This document shows positions 52,979 through 61,890 of a DNA stretch of 64,000 bases, piece by piece. The DNA comes from Mariniradius saccharolyticus AK6. GTDB lineage: Bacteria > Bacteroidota > Bacteroidia > Cytophagales > Cyclobacteriaceae. Below the pieces are notes generated by a model that ran no database searches, was not told the origin of the DNA, and saw only the letters and a list, made by a program, of their open reading frames with translations. Position 1 is the first letter of the stretch; the number at the start of each line of letters is the position of its first letter. A program made the position numbers and the translations under genes. Location of the stretch: contig NZ_AMZY02000023.1 of NCBI RefSeq assembly GCF_000330725.2, forward strand, positions 1 through 64,000, read 5' to 3'.

Positions 52979-55900
52979 GATATTGGGCCTGGCCCTTATC
53001 CCCATCAGTTTTTGGGCCTGCAAGAAACAGGAAGAACCACCAAAAGAAACCTTGTTCCAGAAAATCGAGGCCGTTGACTCCGGTATTGATTTCAGAAATG
53101 ACCTCGCTTTTGACGAGAAATTCAACATTTTCACCTACCGAAATTTCTACAATGGTGGCGGGGTGGCCTTCGGCGACGTCAACAACGACGGCCTTTTGGA
53201 TATTTACCTAACCTCAAATCAGAAAAGCAACAGGCTTTACCTTAACAAGGGCAATTTCAAGTTTGAAGATGTGACTGAAACTGCAGGCGTTGCGGGCACA
53301 AGGGCCTGGAGTACGGGCGTAGCCATGGCCGACGTCAACGGTGACGGATGGCTGGATATCTACGTCTGCAACTCGGGGGACATTGCGGGTGACAACAAGC
53401 AAAACGAGCTGTTTATAAACAATGGCGATGGTACTTTCTCTGAAAAAGCGGAAGCCTACGGGCTCGCCGACCAAGGATTTTCGACCCACGCCGTATTTTT
53501 TGACTATGACAAAGACGGAGACTTGGACGTTTACCTGCTCAACAACAGTTACCAAGCCATCGGCAGCTTCAATAAGATGCAAAACGAGCGCCCGAGACGT
53601 GACCCTGTCGGCGGTGACAAGCTATTCAGAAATGATGGAGAAAAATTCACCGATGTGTCTGAAGCAGCTGGAATCTATGGTTCCGTAATCGGTTTTGGCC
53701 TTGGGATCACCATCGGCGATGTGAATCGCGATGGGTGGATGGATATTTTTATTTCCAACGACTTCTTTGAGCGCGATTACCTGTACATCAACAACCAGGA
53801 CGGTACTTTTTCGGAAAAACTCACCGACTACATGCGCTCGACCTCTGCTGCCTCGATGGGCGCGGACATCGCAGACCTTGATAATGACGGTTTTTTGGAC
53901 ATATTCGTCACCGAAATGCTGCCCGAGCCGCTTGAGCGGATAAAGCAAGTCACTTCCTTCGAGAGCTGGGACAAATTCCAGTTCAACGTGGAGCATGGCT
54001 ACCACTACCAATATACCCGCAACATGCTTCATGTAAATAATGGTGACGGGACGTTTTCCGACCTTGGGCGGATGGCCAATGTTGAAGCGACCGATTGGAG
54101 CTGGGCGGCGCTGATGGTCGACATGGACAATGACGGTTTGAAAGATATTTTTGTCGCCAATGGTATTTACAAGGATCTTACGGACTTGGATTACCTCAAT
54201 TTTATCGACAACGATGAAACGAAACAAAAAATCATTTCACAACAGGGCGTCGATTACCGCGCACTCGTGGATCCAATGCCGGTCAGTCCAATATCTAACT
54301 ATGCCTTCAAAAACAAGGGGGATTTGGTCTTCGAAAACGTGATACACGAATGGGGTATGGGCGATCCAATCCATTCCAACGGCTCGGCTTATGGGGACTT
54401 GGACAATGACGGTGCGCTCGACCTTGTGATCAACAACGTCAACAATCCAATAAGCCTCTACCGCAACCGCAGCAGGGAATTGGCTCCCAACCAGCATTTT
54501 CTGAGCTTTGACTTGACTGGTAAACTGGGAAATACCGCCGCTATCGGCACCCAAATCCGCATCAAGGCGGGCGAAAAAGAGATTTATTTGGAGCAGATGC
54601 CAAACCGTGGCTTCCAATCTTCGGTGGATCCTAGGCCCCACGCGGGCTTGGGTGAAATTGCCAAAATCGACGAAGTGCAAGTTCGTTGGCCGGATGGGCA
54701 AATGACAATCCTGCGCGATGTCTCTCCAGACCAAATGCTCAAGCTGAAATGGGAGGAAGCATCCGCGGCACCGAGTGATTTTGAGTTCTTCAAAAAAGCA
54801 CCTGAGCCACTATTCACCAAACTTGACAGTGGAAAGGTCCTCAACTACCGTCATGTTGAAAATACTATGGTAGATTTTGACCGGGACAGACTCACCTATC
54901 ACCTGCTTTCGACGGAAGGTCCAAAAGCCGCTTGGGCAGATGTAAATGGGGATGGCCTTGAGGATGTCTTTATCAGTGGGGCGAAAGGGTTTCCCGGAAA
55001 ACTGTTCCTGCAGACCGCCACAGGTTTCGAGGAATCCAATAGGGAAACTTTCTGGGCTGACCGTATCTCGGAAGATCGTAACGCCCTATTCTTCGACGCC
55101 AATGGGGATGGAAGCCTCGATTTGTTTGTTTGTTCGGGCGGAAATGAATCGGGATTTGGGTCCCCTGACCTGATTGACAGACTCTACATCAATGACGGGA
55201 AGGGAAACTTCAAGAAATCAGAAAACAACGGCTTGCAGGCCTTGCCCAACAGCAGCGCTGTGGCCCGTACGATCGATATCAACGGGGATGGGGCCTTGGA
55301 TCTTTTTGTAGGGTCGCGGTTGATTCCGTTCGTATACGGCGTCAATGCCAGTTCACATATACTAGTCAACGACGGGAAGGGCAAGTTTGCCGACCTGACC
55401 GAACAATTCGCTCCCGAGCTTAAAGAAATCGGCATGGTGACGGATGCCCAAGTAGTGGATTACGACAGCGACGGAAAAATGGATTTGGTTTTGGTAGGCG
55501 AATGGATGGCGCCGACTTTCTTTAGGAATACAGGCACCAAGCTGGAAAAAATCGAAATGCCTGAAATGGCCAGCCACAAAGGCTGGTACCAATCCGTTGC
55601 CGTCGGCGACTTCAATGCGGATGGCAAGCCGGATTTTGTGTTGGGTAATCATGGCCTCAACAGTCGATTCAAAGCCACGACTGAGCGGCCCGTGCGCATG
55701 TTTGTCAATGACTTTGATCAAAACGGTTCCATCGAGCATATCTTCACCTACAAAGAAGGCGGCCGACATGTGCCTTTTACGCTGAAGCACCAATTGGAAG
55801 GCCAGGTACCTTCGATCAAAAAGAAGTACCTGAAGTACAGCGCTTACAAAACCCAAATGCTAGAGGATATCTTTGAACCTAACCAGTTGCGCAACGCAGT

Positions 55901-56282
55901 CATGCAGGAAGCCAATTTCTTCCAATCAGCCGTGCTGATTAACGAAGGAAACGGCAAATTCAAGGTACAGGAATTGCCTCGGATGGCACAGCGATCTTGG
56001 ATGTACACCTCATTGGTTGCGGATATCAATGGAGACGGCCATCAGGACATCGTCATGGGCGGTAACCTGAAGGGGGCGAAGCCTGAAGTGGGCCAATATG
56101 ACGCGAGCTATGGCGAGATCCTGTTGGGAAAAGGCGACGGCACGTTTATCTATTGGCACAACCGTGACCATGGACTTCAGCTCCATGGGGACATCCGGGA
56201 TTTGCAGCTTGTCAGCATCAAGGGCCAAAGGCTGCTGATGGTGTTGAAAAACAATGAAGGGGTGGAGTTTTGGGAGTTTTGA
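52962..56282 (+). CDS. FG-GAP/VCBS repeat lipoprotein with ASPIC/UnbV domain (paralog 2)
   Basis: A 1106-residue lipoprotein (lipobox SFWAC, Cys at 20) with the same plan as paralog 1. It has the shared SGIDFRNDL-FNIFTYRNFYNGGGVAFGD start, about a dozen DxNxDGxxD loops (GDVNNDGLLDIY, ADVNGDGWLDIYV, DYDKDGDLDVYLL, ADLDNDGFLDIFV, VDMDNDGLKDIFV), an ASPIC/UnbV domain near 535-610, and the C-terminal MFVNDFDQNGSIEHIFTYKE segment. Close similarity to paralog 1 indicates duplication. It begins 17 nt inside the preceding small lipoprotein gene. Surface calcium-stabilised propellers are predicted; the ligand is unknown. Confidence 0.94.
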   Translation: MKHLNRILGLALIPISFWACKKQEEPPKETLFQKIEAVDSGIDFRNDLAFDEKFNIFTYRNFYNGGGVAFGDVNNDGLLDIYLTSNQKSNRLYLNKGNFKFEDVTETAGVAGTRAWSTGVAMADVNGDGWLDIYVCNSGDIAGDNKQNELFINNGDGTFSEKAEAYGLADQGFSTHAVFFDYDKDGDLDVYLLNNSYQAIGSFNKMQNERPRRDPVGGDKLFRNDGEKFTDVSEAAGIYGSVIGFGLGITIGDVNRDGWMDIFISNDFFERDYLYINNQDGTFSEKLTDYMRSTSAASMGADIADLDNDGFLDIFVTEMLPEPLERIKQVTSFESWDKFQFNVEHGYHYQYTRNMLHVNNGDGTFSDLGRMANVEATDWSWAALMVDMDNDGLKDIFVANGIYKDLTDLDYLNFIDNDETKQKIISQQGVDYRALVDPMPVSPISNYAFKNKGDLVFENVIHEWGMGDPIHSNGSAYGDLDNDGALDLVINNVNNPISLYRNRSRELAPNQHFLSFDLTGKLGNTAAIGTQIRIKAGEKEIYLEQMPNRGFQSSVDPRPHAGLGEIAKIDEVQVRWPDGQMTILRDVSPDQMLKLKWEEASAAPSDFEFFKKAPEPLFTKLDSGKVLNYRHVENTMVDFDRDRLTYHLLSTEGPKAAWADVNGDGLEDVFISGAKGFPGKLFLQTATGFEESNRETFWADRISEDRNALFFDANGDGSLDLFVCSGGNESGFGSPDLIDRLYINDGKGNFKKSENNGLQALPNSSAVARTIDINGDGALDLFVGSRLIPFVYGVNASSHILVNDGKGKFADLTEQFAPELKEIGMVTDAQVVDYDSDGKMDLVLVGEWMAPTFFRNTGTKLEKIEMPEMASHKGWYQSVAVGDFNADGKPDFVLGNHGLNSRFKATTERPVRMFVNDFDQNGSIEHIFTYKEGGRHVPFTLKHQLEGQVPSIKKKYLKYSAYKTQMLEDIFEPNQLRNAVMQEANFFQSAVLINEGNGKFKVQELPRMAQRSWMYTSLVADINGDGHQDIVMGGNLKGAKPEVGQYDASYGEILLGKGDGTFIYWHNRDHGLQLHGDIRDLQLVSIKGQRLLMVLKNNEGVEFWEF

Positions 56283-56322
56283 ATGGAAATGAGGTTGATT
56301 TCTTTTCAGGAGAACGATTCGT

Positions 56323-56330
56323 TAAATTTG
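56323..56330 (+). promoter_or_regulatory. Possible promoter of the toxin-antitoxin pair
   Basis: TAAATTTG fits TAnnTTTG exactly and ends 22 nt before the antitoxin ATG. A TTT lies about 21 nt upstream as a weak -33 element. It lies in the 70-nt gap after VCBS paralog 2 and could let the pair be transcribed on its own. Confidence 0.5.
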
Positions 56331-56352
56331 ATCAAGAAATACAAGAGATGGA

Positions 56353-56571
56353 ATGAAGACGATAAAAGGAACCTATTTCAAAGGACAATTGAAACTTGAT
56401 AAACCCTACGAAAAAGAGGGTCCTGTAAGGGTTTCCGTCACTTTTGAAGAAAGCTCATCCAAACCACTGGAGTTGGCGGATTTCTCCTTTCTGGAGATGC
56501 AAAAAGAATTGGCTGACGTGAAAGGTTCCTTTGCTGAAGAGGTTATCAAGGAAAGGAGAAAAGAGCGATGA
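56353..56571 (+). CDS. Antitoxin-like protein of a VapBC-type pair
   Basis: A 72-residue protein. The N terminus MKTIKGTYFKGQLKLDKPYE resembles small AF2212/DUF104-like antitoxins paired with PIN toxins. A helical, charged C terminus (KEEVIKERRKER-like) would hold the toxin. The gene overlaps the PIN gene by 4 nt (ATGA), the usual toxin-antitoxin coupling. I call it an antitoxin mainly from context and weak sequence likeness. Confidence 0.72.
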   Translation: MKTIKGTYFKGQLKLDKPYEKEGPVRVSVTFEESSSKPLELADFSFLEMQKELADVKGSFAEEVIKERRKER

Positions 56572-56996
56572 ATATTTTTCTTGACACGTCAAGTCTTTTT
56601 AAGCTTTATCATAAAGAAACCGGAACAGCTGAATTACTTGATTTTTTTGAAAAAAATGAAATCAATGGTATTTTCCTCGCAGAGGTAACCAAAGTTGAAT
56701 TTTCTTCAACTGTTTGGAAAAAATGCAGAAAAAAAGACCTCTCAATTGAAAAGGGAAAATTATTGATTAATAAGTTCCAACAAGATTCTTCAAAGTTTTC
56801 TTTTATTTCTCAAGATTCGAATCTTGTATCGCTAGCACTTGTGCTCCTCGAAAAGCATTGGCAAGACGGGTTGCGGACCTTAGACGCGCTACAGCTAGCA
56901 TCATCAGTTTCAATAAAGGATAAGATCGATAAGTTATTTACTTCGGACATTGTATTAAGGGCCATTGCCGAAAATGAAGGTTTTAATTGTAGGTAA
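56568..56996 (+). CDS. PIN-domain toxin (VapC type)
   Basis: A 142-residue PIN-domain RNase-like protein. The acidic metal-binding residues are visible: Asp6 in IFLDTSSLF, a Glu near 43 in EVTKVEF, Asp near 105 in LDALQLAS and Asp near 121 in FTSDIVL. It is full length and apparently intact. Its base composition is clearly more AT-rich than the flanking VCBS genes, which suggests transfer. It overlaps the antitoxin by 4 nt, and its stop is 1 nt before the ATG of VCBS paralog 3. It would cut RNA when free of antitoxin. Confidence 0.85.
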   Translation: MNIFLDTSSLFKLYHKETGTAELLDFFEKNEINGIFLAEVTKVEFSSTVWKKCRKKDLSIEKGKLLINKFQQDSSKFSFISQDSNLVSLALVLLEKHWQDGLRTLDALQLASSVSIKDKIDKLFTSDIVLRAIAENEGFNCR

Positions 56997-56997
56997 G

Positions 56998-59900
56998 ATG
57001 TCGCGAAGCTTTCTGGCCTTTATTTTCGTCGTCTTGCTCAGTGCATGCAATAAGCAAGGGCAGGAAACGCTGTTTTCCTTAACGGAAAGTGCAAAGACTG
57101 GTGTCGATTTCAAAAACACCCTCCAATCCACTCCGGAGCTTAATATCCTCGAATACCTGTATTTCTACAACGGTGGCGGGGTAGCGCTCGGGGACATCAA
57201 CAATGATGGCTTGGTGGACATTTATTTTTCCAGCAACCAAGGCAGCAACAAACTGTACCTCAACAACGGAAACTTTCAATTTGAGGATATCACCGAATCG
57301 GCGCAGGTAACTGGCGAAGGCGGCTGGTCCACTGGCGTGACCATGGCAGATGTAAACGGCGATGGCTTTTTGGATCTGTACGTTTGCCAAGTCGGGGACT
57401 ACAAAGGCCTGAAGGGCCAAAACAGACTCTACATCAACCAAGGTGACCTGACATTCCGAGAAGCATCCGCTGATTGGGGATTGGATTTTGTCGGTTTTTC
57501 CACGCACTCAATCTTTTTTGATTATGACCAGGATGGGGATTTGGACATGTACCTGCTCAACCATTCGATCAAGAAGCCTGAGGTTTTTGCCCACGCCGAC
57601 ACCAAGTTCACCAATCAGGACGAAAAAGGCGGAGACAGGCTTTACCGAAGTTTGGTTGCCCAAGGTGAAAACAGAATGGTAGAAGTCACCGCCGAAGCCG
57701 GAATCCTCTCGAGTAGCCTGGGTTTTGGCTTGGGCGTGGGAATCGGCGATTTCAATGCGGACGGATGGATGGACATCTACGTCTCCAATGACTTCACGGA
57801 GGATGACTACCTCTACATCAACCAACACGACGGTACTTTTCGCGAGGCATTGAAGGAGATGATCTCCAACACTTCCCGATACAGCATGGGGAATGACGTC
57901 GCAGACATCGACGGAGATGGACTCCCCGATATCTTCACGACCGATATGTTGCCCGCAGATCCGCAGATATGGATGAAATCGGTGGGGGAAGACAAACAGG
58001 AAGTTTATCAGATCAAAAAAAACCTCGGCTATGGGGACCAATATGTCCGCAACCACCTTCAACTCAACCGCGGGGATGGCAGGTTCAGCGAGGTTGGGTT
58101 GCTGACCGAAACTTTTGCCACCGATTGGAGCTGGTCGCCGCTGGTATTTGACATGGACAATGACGGACTCGCCGATATCCACGTCACCAACGGCATCGTG
58201 AAGCGGCCCAACGACCTCGACTTTATCCAGTACAGCCAAGAACCGGAACCAAATCTCACTCCTGAGCAGCTGACCCAAAAGCAAATCGATATGCTTCCCA
58301 CGGTCAAGCTTCCGAATTTTGCCTTCAAAAACGAGGGGAATCTGAAGTTCTCGCCCGTCGCGGATTCTTGGGGACTTGCACAGGAAAGTTATTCCAATGG
58401 CTCTGCCTATGCGGATTTGGACAATGACGGAGACTTGGACTTGGTGATCAACAATACCGATCAGGAAGCCTTTGTGTATCAAAACAAGGCAGAAAAGGTA
58501 GGCAATCATTTCCTCCAAATTGATTTGAAGGCTGCGGGTTACAACCGCTTTGGGCTTGGCGCGCAGGTTTGGGTGTACGCTGGAGATACGGTATTCTACC
58601 AAACACTCAGTACGTCCCGGGGATTTCAATCCGGGCCTTCGATGACTTTGACCTTTGGCCTTGGAAAAAAATCCCAAATCGACTCCGTTTTGGTTGCTTG
58701 GGATGCAAAAAACATCGAGCACTTCAATGTCCCATCTGTCAACCAAAAAGTGAACCTGGAGCAGGGAAAGGGAAAAACAACTCCTTTTCCTACAAAACAA
58801 AAGGATCCCTCGCTCACAATCCTCCCCTATTCCCTGCCTTGGAGCCACACCGAAAACTTTGACACGGATGAATTTCGGCGTGAGTATCTTTTGCCAAGAA
58901 AGTACGGCACGGAAGGCCCCGCTTTGGCAGTCGGCGACGTCAATGGAGATGGCTTGGAGGATATTTTCCTTGGTGGTGCCAAAGGGCAAGCAGCTTCCCT
59001 TTTCTTCCAAACCAAAAACGGAGATTTTGAAAAAATCCCCAATCCGATATTCGAGCAATTGAGCCCTGCCGAGGATGTGGTAGCCGAGTTTGCGGATTTC
59101 AACGGTGACGGGCATTTGGACCTGTACATCGGAAGCGCCGGGAATGAGCACAAGCAAGGCGAGATGTTCAATTTCGACAGGATTTTTCTAAATGATGGTA
59201 CCGGCAATCTCCGCTTTTCCATGAATTCACTCCCGCCTATTGGCGAGAACACCTCCACGGTAGCTGTCCACGACGTCAACGGCGATGGTGCACCAGATAT
59301 CTTTGTCGGAGCATCGGTCGTCACTGGAAATTATGGTGCTATTCCGAAGAGTTACCTCCTGATCAATGACGGCAGGGGCATTTTCCGTGAAGCGACAAAC
59401 CAATACTTTGGAGCGGATTTTCGGCCCGGGATGGTTCAAAAGGCGCTATGGGCCGATATCAATGGAGATGGGGGTAAAGAATTGCTTTTGATTGGAGAGT
59501 GGATGGGAATCCAGGTTTATGGCCTCAATCAAGGAAACACGTTCGAATTGATCGACGAAAAAATGGCAGATCAGGGTGGCTGGAATTATTCGGTCTCGGT
59601 AGCTGACATCGATGGAGACGGCAAACCAGAAATCCTGGTGGGTGCTCTGGGGCTCAATACAAAGCTGAAAGCATCGCCCGAAAAACCCCTTTGGCTTTAC
59701 CACCACGATGTCGATGGCAACGGACAGGAAGATCCCTTGATTTTCCACTATATGGGCGGAAATTTGGTTCCCTTTGCTACCCGGGATGATTTGATCAAGC
59801 AAATCCCGATGATCAAAAGAAAGCACAAAAGCTACGTGGATTACGCGCAGATAACAGGCCCAGAGGATTTGTTTGAAAAGGAGCTCGATCAAATCAGAAA

Positions 59901-60279
59901 AGTACCTGTCAAAAACCTGTCATCCGGAATCTGGTGGAACAAGGGCAAAGAGGGTTTCCAATTTGAGCCTTTCCCCGTAGAAGCACAGTTCAGCCCGATC
60001 CGGGATATGGTTTTGCTTGAAACTGGAGATGGATCCAAGTCAATGGTCGCTGTGGGAAATTTCGACGGATTCCGAAATGATTTGGGCAGAAGCTCCGCCC
60101 AAGCAGTGCAGATACTGACCTGGTCTCAGGGAGGATGGAAATCCGTGGAGTTGTCACCCGATATCTCCAGGTATTGGGGAGAGTACCGCAGAATTGTACC
60201 GATCACGATCAAGGGAGAAAAATGCTTGATTGCTGTCAGGAACAACGACAGCGCGGTTTTTATGAAAATCAATCCCTGA
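56998..60279 (+). CDS. FG-GAP/VCBS repeat lipoprotein with ASPIC/UnbV domain (paralog 3)
   Basis: About 1093 residues from ATG 56998 (the open frame from 56965 would overlap the toxin gene). It has a signal peptide with lipobox LLSAC. It shares the plan of paralogs 1 and 2: TGVDFKN, an FYNGGGVALGDINNDGLVD start, many DxNxDGxxD loops (ADVNGDGFLDLYV, DYDQDGDLDMYLL, GDFNADGWMDIYV, ADIDGDGLPDIFT) and a UnbV domain near 520-600. It is the most divergent of the three; the C terminus has HHDVDGNGQEDPLIF in place of FVNDFDQNGS. It follows the toxin by 1 nt and is followed by the haloperoxidase-like gene. Confidence 0.92.
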   Translation: MSRSFLAFIFVVLLSACNKQGQETLFSLTESAKTGVDFKNTLQSTPELNILEYLYFYNGGGVALGDINNDGLVDIYFSSNQGSNKLYLNNGNFQFEDITESAQVTGEGGWSTGVTMADVNGDGFLDLYVCQVGDYKGLKGQNRLYINQGDLTFREASADWGLDFVGFSTHSIFFDYDQDGDLDMYLLNHSIKKPEVFAHADTKFTNQDEKGGDRLYRSLVAQGENRMVEVTAEAGILSSSLGFGLGVGIGDFNADGWMDIYVSNDFTEDDYLYINQHDGTFREALKEMISNTSRYSMGNDVADIDGDGLPDIFTTDMLPADPQIWMKSVGEDKQEVYQIKKNLGYGDQYVRNHLQLNRGDGRFSEVGLLTETFATDWSWSPLVFDMDNDGLADIHVTNGIVKRPNDLDFIQYSQEPEPNLTPEQLTQKQIDMLPTVKLPNFAFKNEGNLKFSPVADSWGLAQESYSNGSAYADLDNDGDLDLVINNTDQEAFVYQNKAEKVGNHFLQIDLKAAGYNRFGLGAQVWVYAGDTVFYQTLSTSRGFQSGPSMTLTFGLGKKSQIDSVLVAWDAKNIEHFNVPSVNQKVNLEQGKGKTTPFPTKQKDPSLTILPYSLPWSHTENFDTDEFRREYLLPRKYGTEGPALAVGDVNGDGLEDIFLGGAKGQAASLFFQTKNGDFEKIPNPIFEQLSPAEDVVAEFADFNGDGHLDLYIGSAGNEHKQGEMFNFDRIFLNDGTGNLRFSMNSLPPIGENTSTVAVHDVNGDGAPDIFVGASVVTGNYGAIPKSYLLINDGRGIFREATNQYFGADFRPGMVQKALWADINGDGGKELLLIGEWMGIQVYGLNQGNTFELIDEKMADQGGWNYSVSVADIDGDGKPEILVGALGLNTKLKASPEKPLWLYHHDVDGNGQEDPLIFHYMGGNLVPFATRDDLIKQIPMIKRKHKSYVDYAQITGPEDLFEKELDQIRKVPVKNLSSGIWWNKGKEGFQFEPFPVEAQFSPIRDMVLLETGDGSKSMVAVGNFDGFRNDLGRSSAQAVQILTWSQGGWKSVELSPDISRYWGEYRRIVPITIKGEKCLIAVRNNDSAVFMKINP

Positions 60280-60428
60280 AAACCTGCTAAAAATCAGTTC
60301 CTTTGCCACCAAAATTCGCTAGGTTTCGGATGGAAATAAGTAGCTTTGAAGCCGAAAACCCACGCGCAAACAAAGCGTTTCTTAGATTGGAAACTGCAAA
60401 AAGAAGAAAAATCAAAAAGTTTATTGGT

Positions 60429-61787
60429 ATGAAAACCCTATTCCCAAAGTTCCTGACAGCGGTTTGGATGGTGCTGCTTGCGTTCTCCTGTAAGGAAAAA
60501 ACCGATTACCAGTCCGCCATTACGGATGGCTCCTACCAGATTGCCGCCCAGCTGAAGCTCACGGATGTCATCATTCACGACATATTTTCTCCTCCGGTCG
60601 CCAGCCGGATTTATGCCTATCCCTCCATCGCCGCCTATGAGGTCACAGCCTTGGCAGATCCACAATACCAAAGCCTGATGGGCCAGCTGAAAGGGTTTGA
60701 GAAAGCGAGCTTTGATACATCGGGGGAGATTTACTATCCTTTGGCCTCGCTCGCCGCCTATTACAAAGTGGGGACAGCTTTGATTTTTTCCGAAAACCTC
60801 ATGAAAGAACACAAGGAAAAGGCATTTGCGGAGATCAAGGAGAAAGGAGTTCCGGAGGATGTATTTGAAAGATCCGTAAAACTGGGCGAGGAAGTAGGTG
60901 CCCATGTGATCGCGTACGCCAAAAAGGACAATTATCATGAAAGCCGCTCCTTTGAAAAATATACGGTGAAAAATGACCCAAACACCTGGCAACCTACGCC
61001 GCCAGCCTACATGGAAGGCATAGAACCGCATTGGAACAAGATCAGGCCGTTTACAATGGACTCTGCATCACAATTTAAAGTGGCACCTCCTACTCCCTTT
61101 TCGACCGAACCTGGGAGCCAATTCTACAAAGAGGCCGAGGAAGTATTCACTACGGTGAAAAATCTGACCAAAGAGCAAAGTGACATTGCCTACTTCTGGG
61201 ATTGTAATCCCTACAAAGTGAATGTGAAAGGCCACGTCATGTTTGCCACGAAGAAAATCACACCCGGCGGACATTGGATGGGCATCGCTGCCATTGCTTC
61301 CAAAACGGCAAATGCCGACTGGAAGAAAACCTCAGAGGCCTTGGCAAAGACAAGTATCGCCATTTTTGATGCCTTTATCGCCTGTTGGGATGAAAAATAC
61401 CGCAGCATCCTCATCAGACCTGAGACGTACATCAACAAGTATATGGATGAAGATTGGCTTCCGCTGCTGCAAACGCCTCCGTTTCCTGAATACACCAGTG
61501 GCCACAGCGTAGCTTCCAATGCCGCTGCGGAGACATTGACCAGCGTCTTTGGAGAGCCTTTCCATTTTGTGGACTCCACAGAAGTCGCCTATGGATTGCC
61601 GATTCGGGAATTCGACTCATTCAGACAAGCTGCAGATGAAGCGGCTATCAGCAGGCTGTATGGTGGTATCCACTATATGCCGGCCATTGTCAATGGCTCC
61701 GAAAAAGGAAAGAACGTTGGAAACAACCTGATCGCCAACATCAAAACAAGCAAAGCTGAGCTGCAACCCGTAACCTCCAAGAATTGA
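60429..61787 (+). CDS. PAP2/vanadium-dependent haloperoxidase family lipoprotein
   Basis: About 452 residues from ATG 60429, the only start that gives a lipoprotein signal (lipobox LAFSC). The vanadate/phosphate-binding residues are visible in KYRSILIRPETYI, the YTSGHSVASNAAAE motif (SGH) and the SRLYGGIHY motif (Arg and catalytic His), in the order of the haloperoxidase/PAP2 family. A helical bundle covers the rest. Enzymes of this family oxidise halides with peroxide or remove phosphate; sequence does not tell which. It is the last gene of the VCBS group, 149 nt after paralog 3. Confidence 0.88.
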   Translation: MKTLFPKFLTAVWMVLLAFSCKEKTDYQSAITDGSYQIAAQLKLTDVIIHDIFSPPVASRIYAYPSIAAYEVTALADPQYQSLMGQLKGFEKASFDTSGEIYYPLASLAAYYKVGTALIFSENLMKEHKEKAFAEIKEKGVPEDVFERSVKLGEEVGAHVIAYAKKDNYHESRSFEKYTVKNDPNTWQPTPPAYMEGIEPHWNKIRPFTMDSASQFKVAPPTPFSTEPGSQFYKEAEEVFTTVKNLTKEQSDIAYFWDCNPYKVNVKGHVMFATKKITPGGHWMGIAAIASKTANADWKKTSEALAKTSIAIFDAFIACWDEKYRSILIRPETYINKYMDEDWLPLLQTPPFPEYTSGHSVASNAAAETLTSVFGEPFHFVDSTEVAYGLPIREFDSFRQAADEAAISRLYGGIHYMPAIVNGSEKGKNVGNNLIANIKTSKAELQPVTSKN

Positions 61788-61807
61788 TCGCGGCAAGATA
61801 TTTCAAC

Positions 61808-61840
61808 AAAAGGTCGGTAATTCCGACCTTTTTGTTTTTG
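61808..61840 (+). terminator. Terminator after the haloperoxidase-like gene
   Basis: AAAAGGTCGG (61808-61817) and CCGACCTTTT (61823-61832) form a stem with loop TAATT, followed by T residues. It ends the VCBS group, 21 nt after the stop codon. Confidence 0.85.
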
Positions 61841-61878
61841 GGTATTCGGGAATCTCGCATTTTGAATGTCCGAATCGC

Positions 61879-61886
61879 TATTTTTG
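61879..61886 (+). promoter_or_regulatory. rsmG promoter
   Basis: TATTTTTG ends exactly 4 nt (ACCC) before the rsmG ATG at 61891, so the mRNA is probably leaderless. No -33 element at 19-20 nt is clear. Confidence 0.5.
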
Positions 61887-61890
61887 ACCC

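Noticed and set aside
56998-56998. Start of VCBS paralog 3 at 56965
   Set aside because: That TTG lies inside the toxin gene and lengthens the signal peptide; ATG 56998 gives a normal lipoprotein signal 1 nt after the toxin stop.
57508-59157. 549-codon minus-strand open frame
   Set aside because: It is antisense to VCBS paralog 3. The repeated GAC/GAT-rich calcium loops read as Val/Ile-rich sequence on the other strand and avoid stops.
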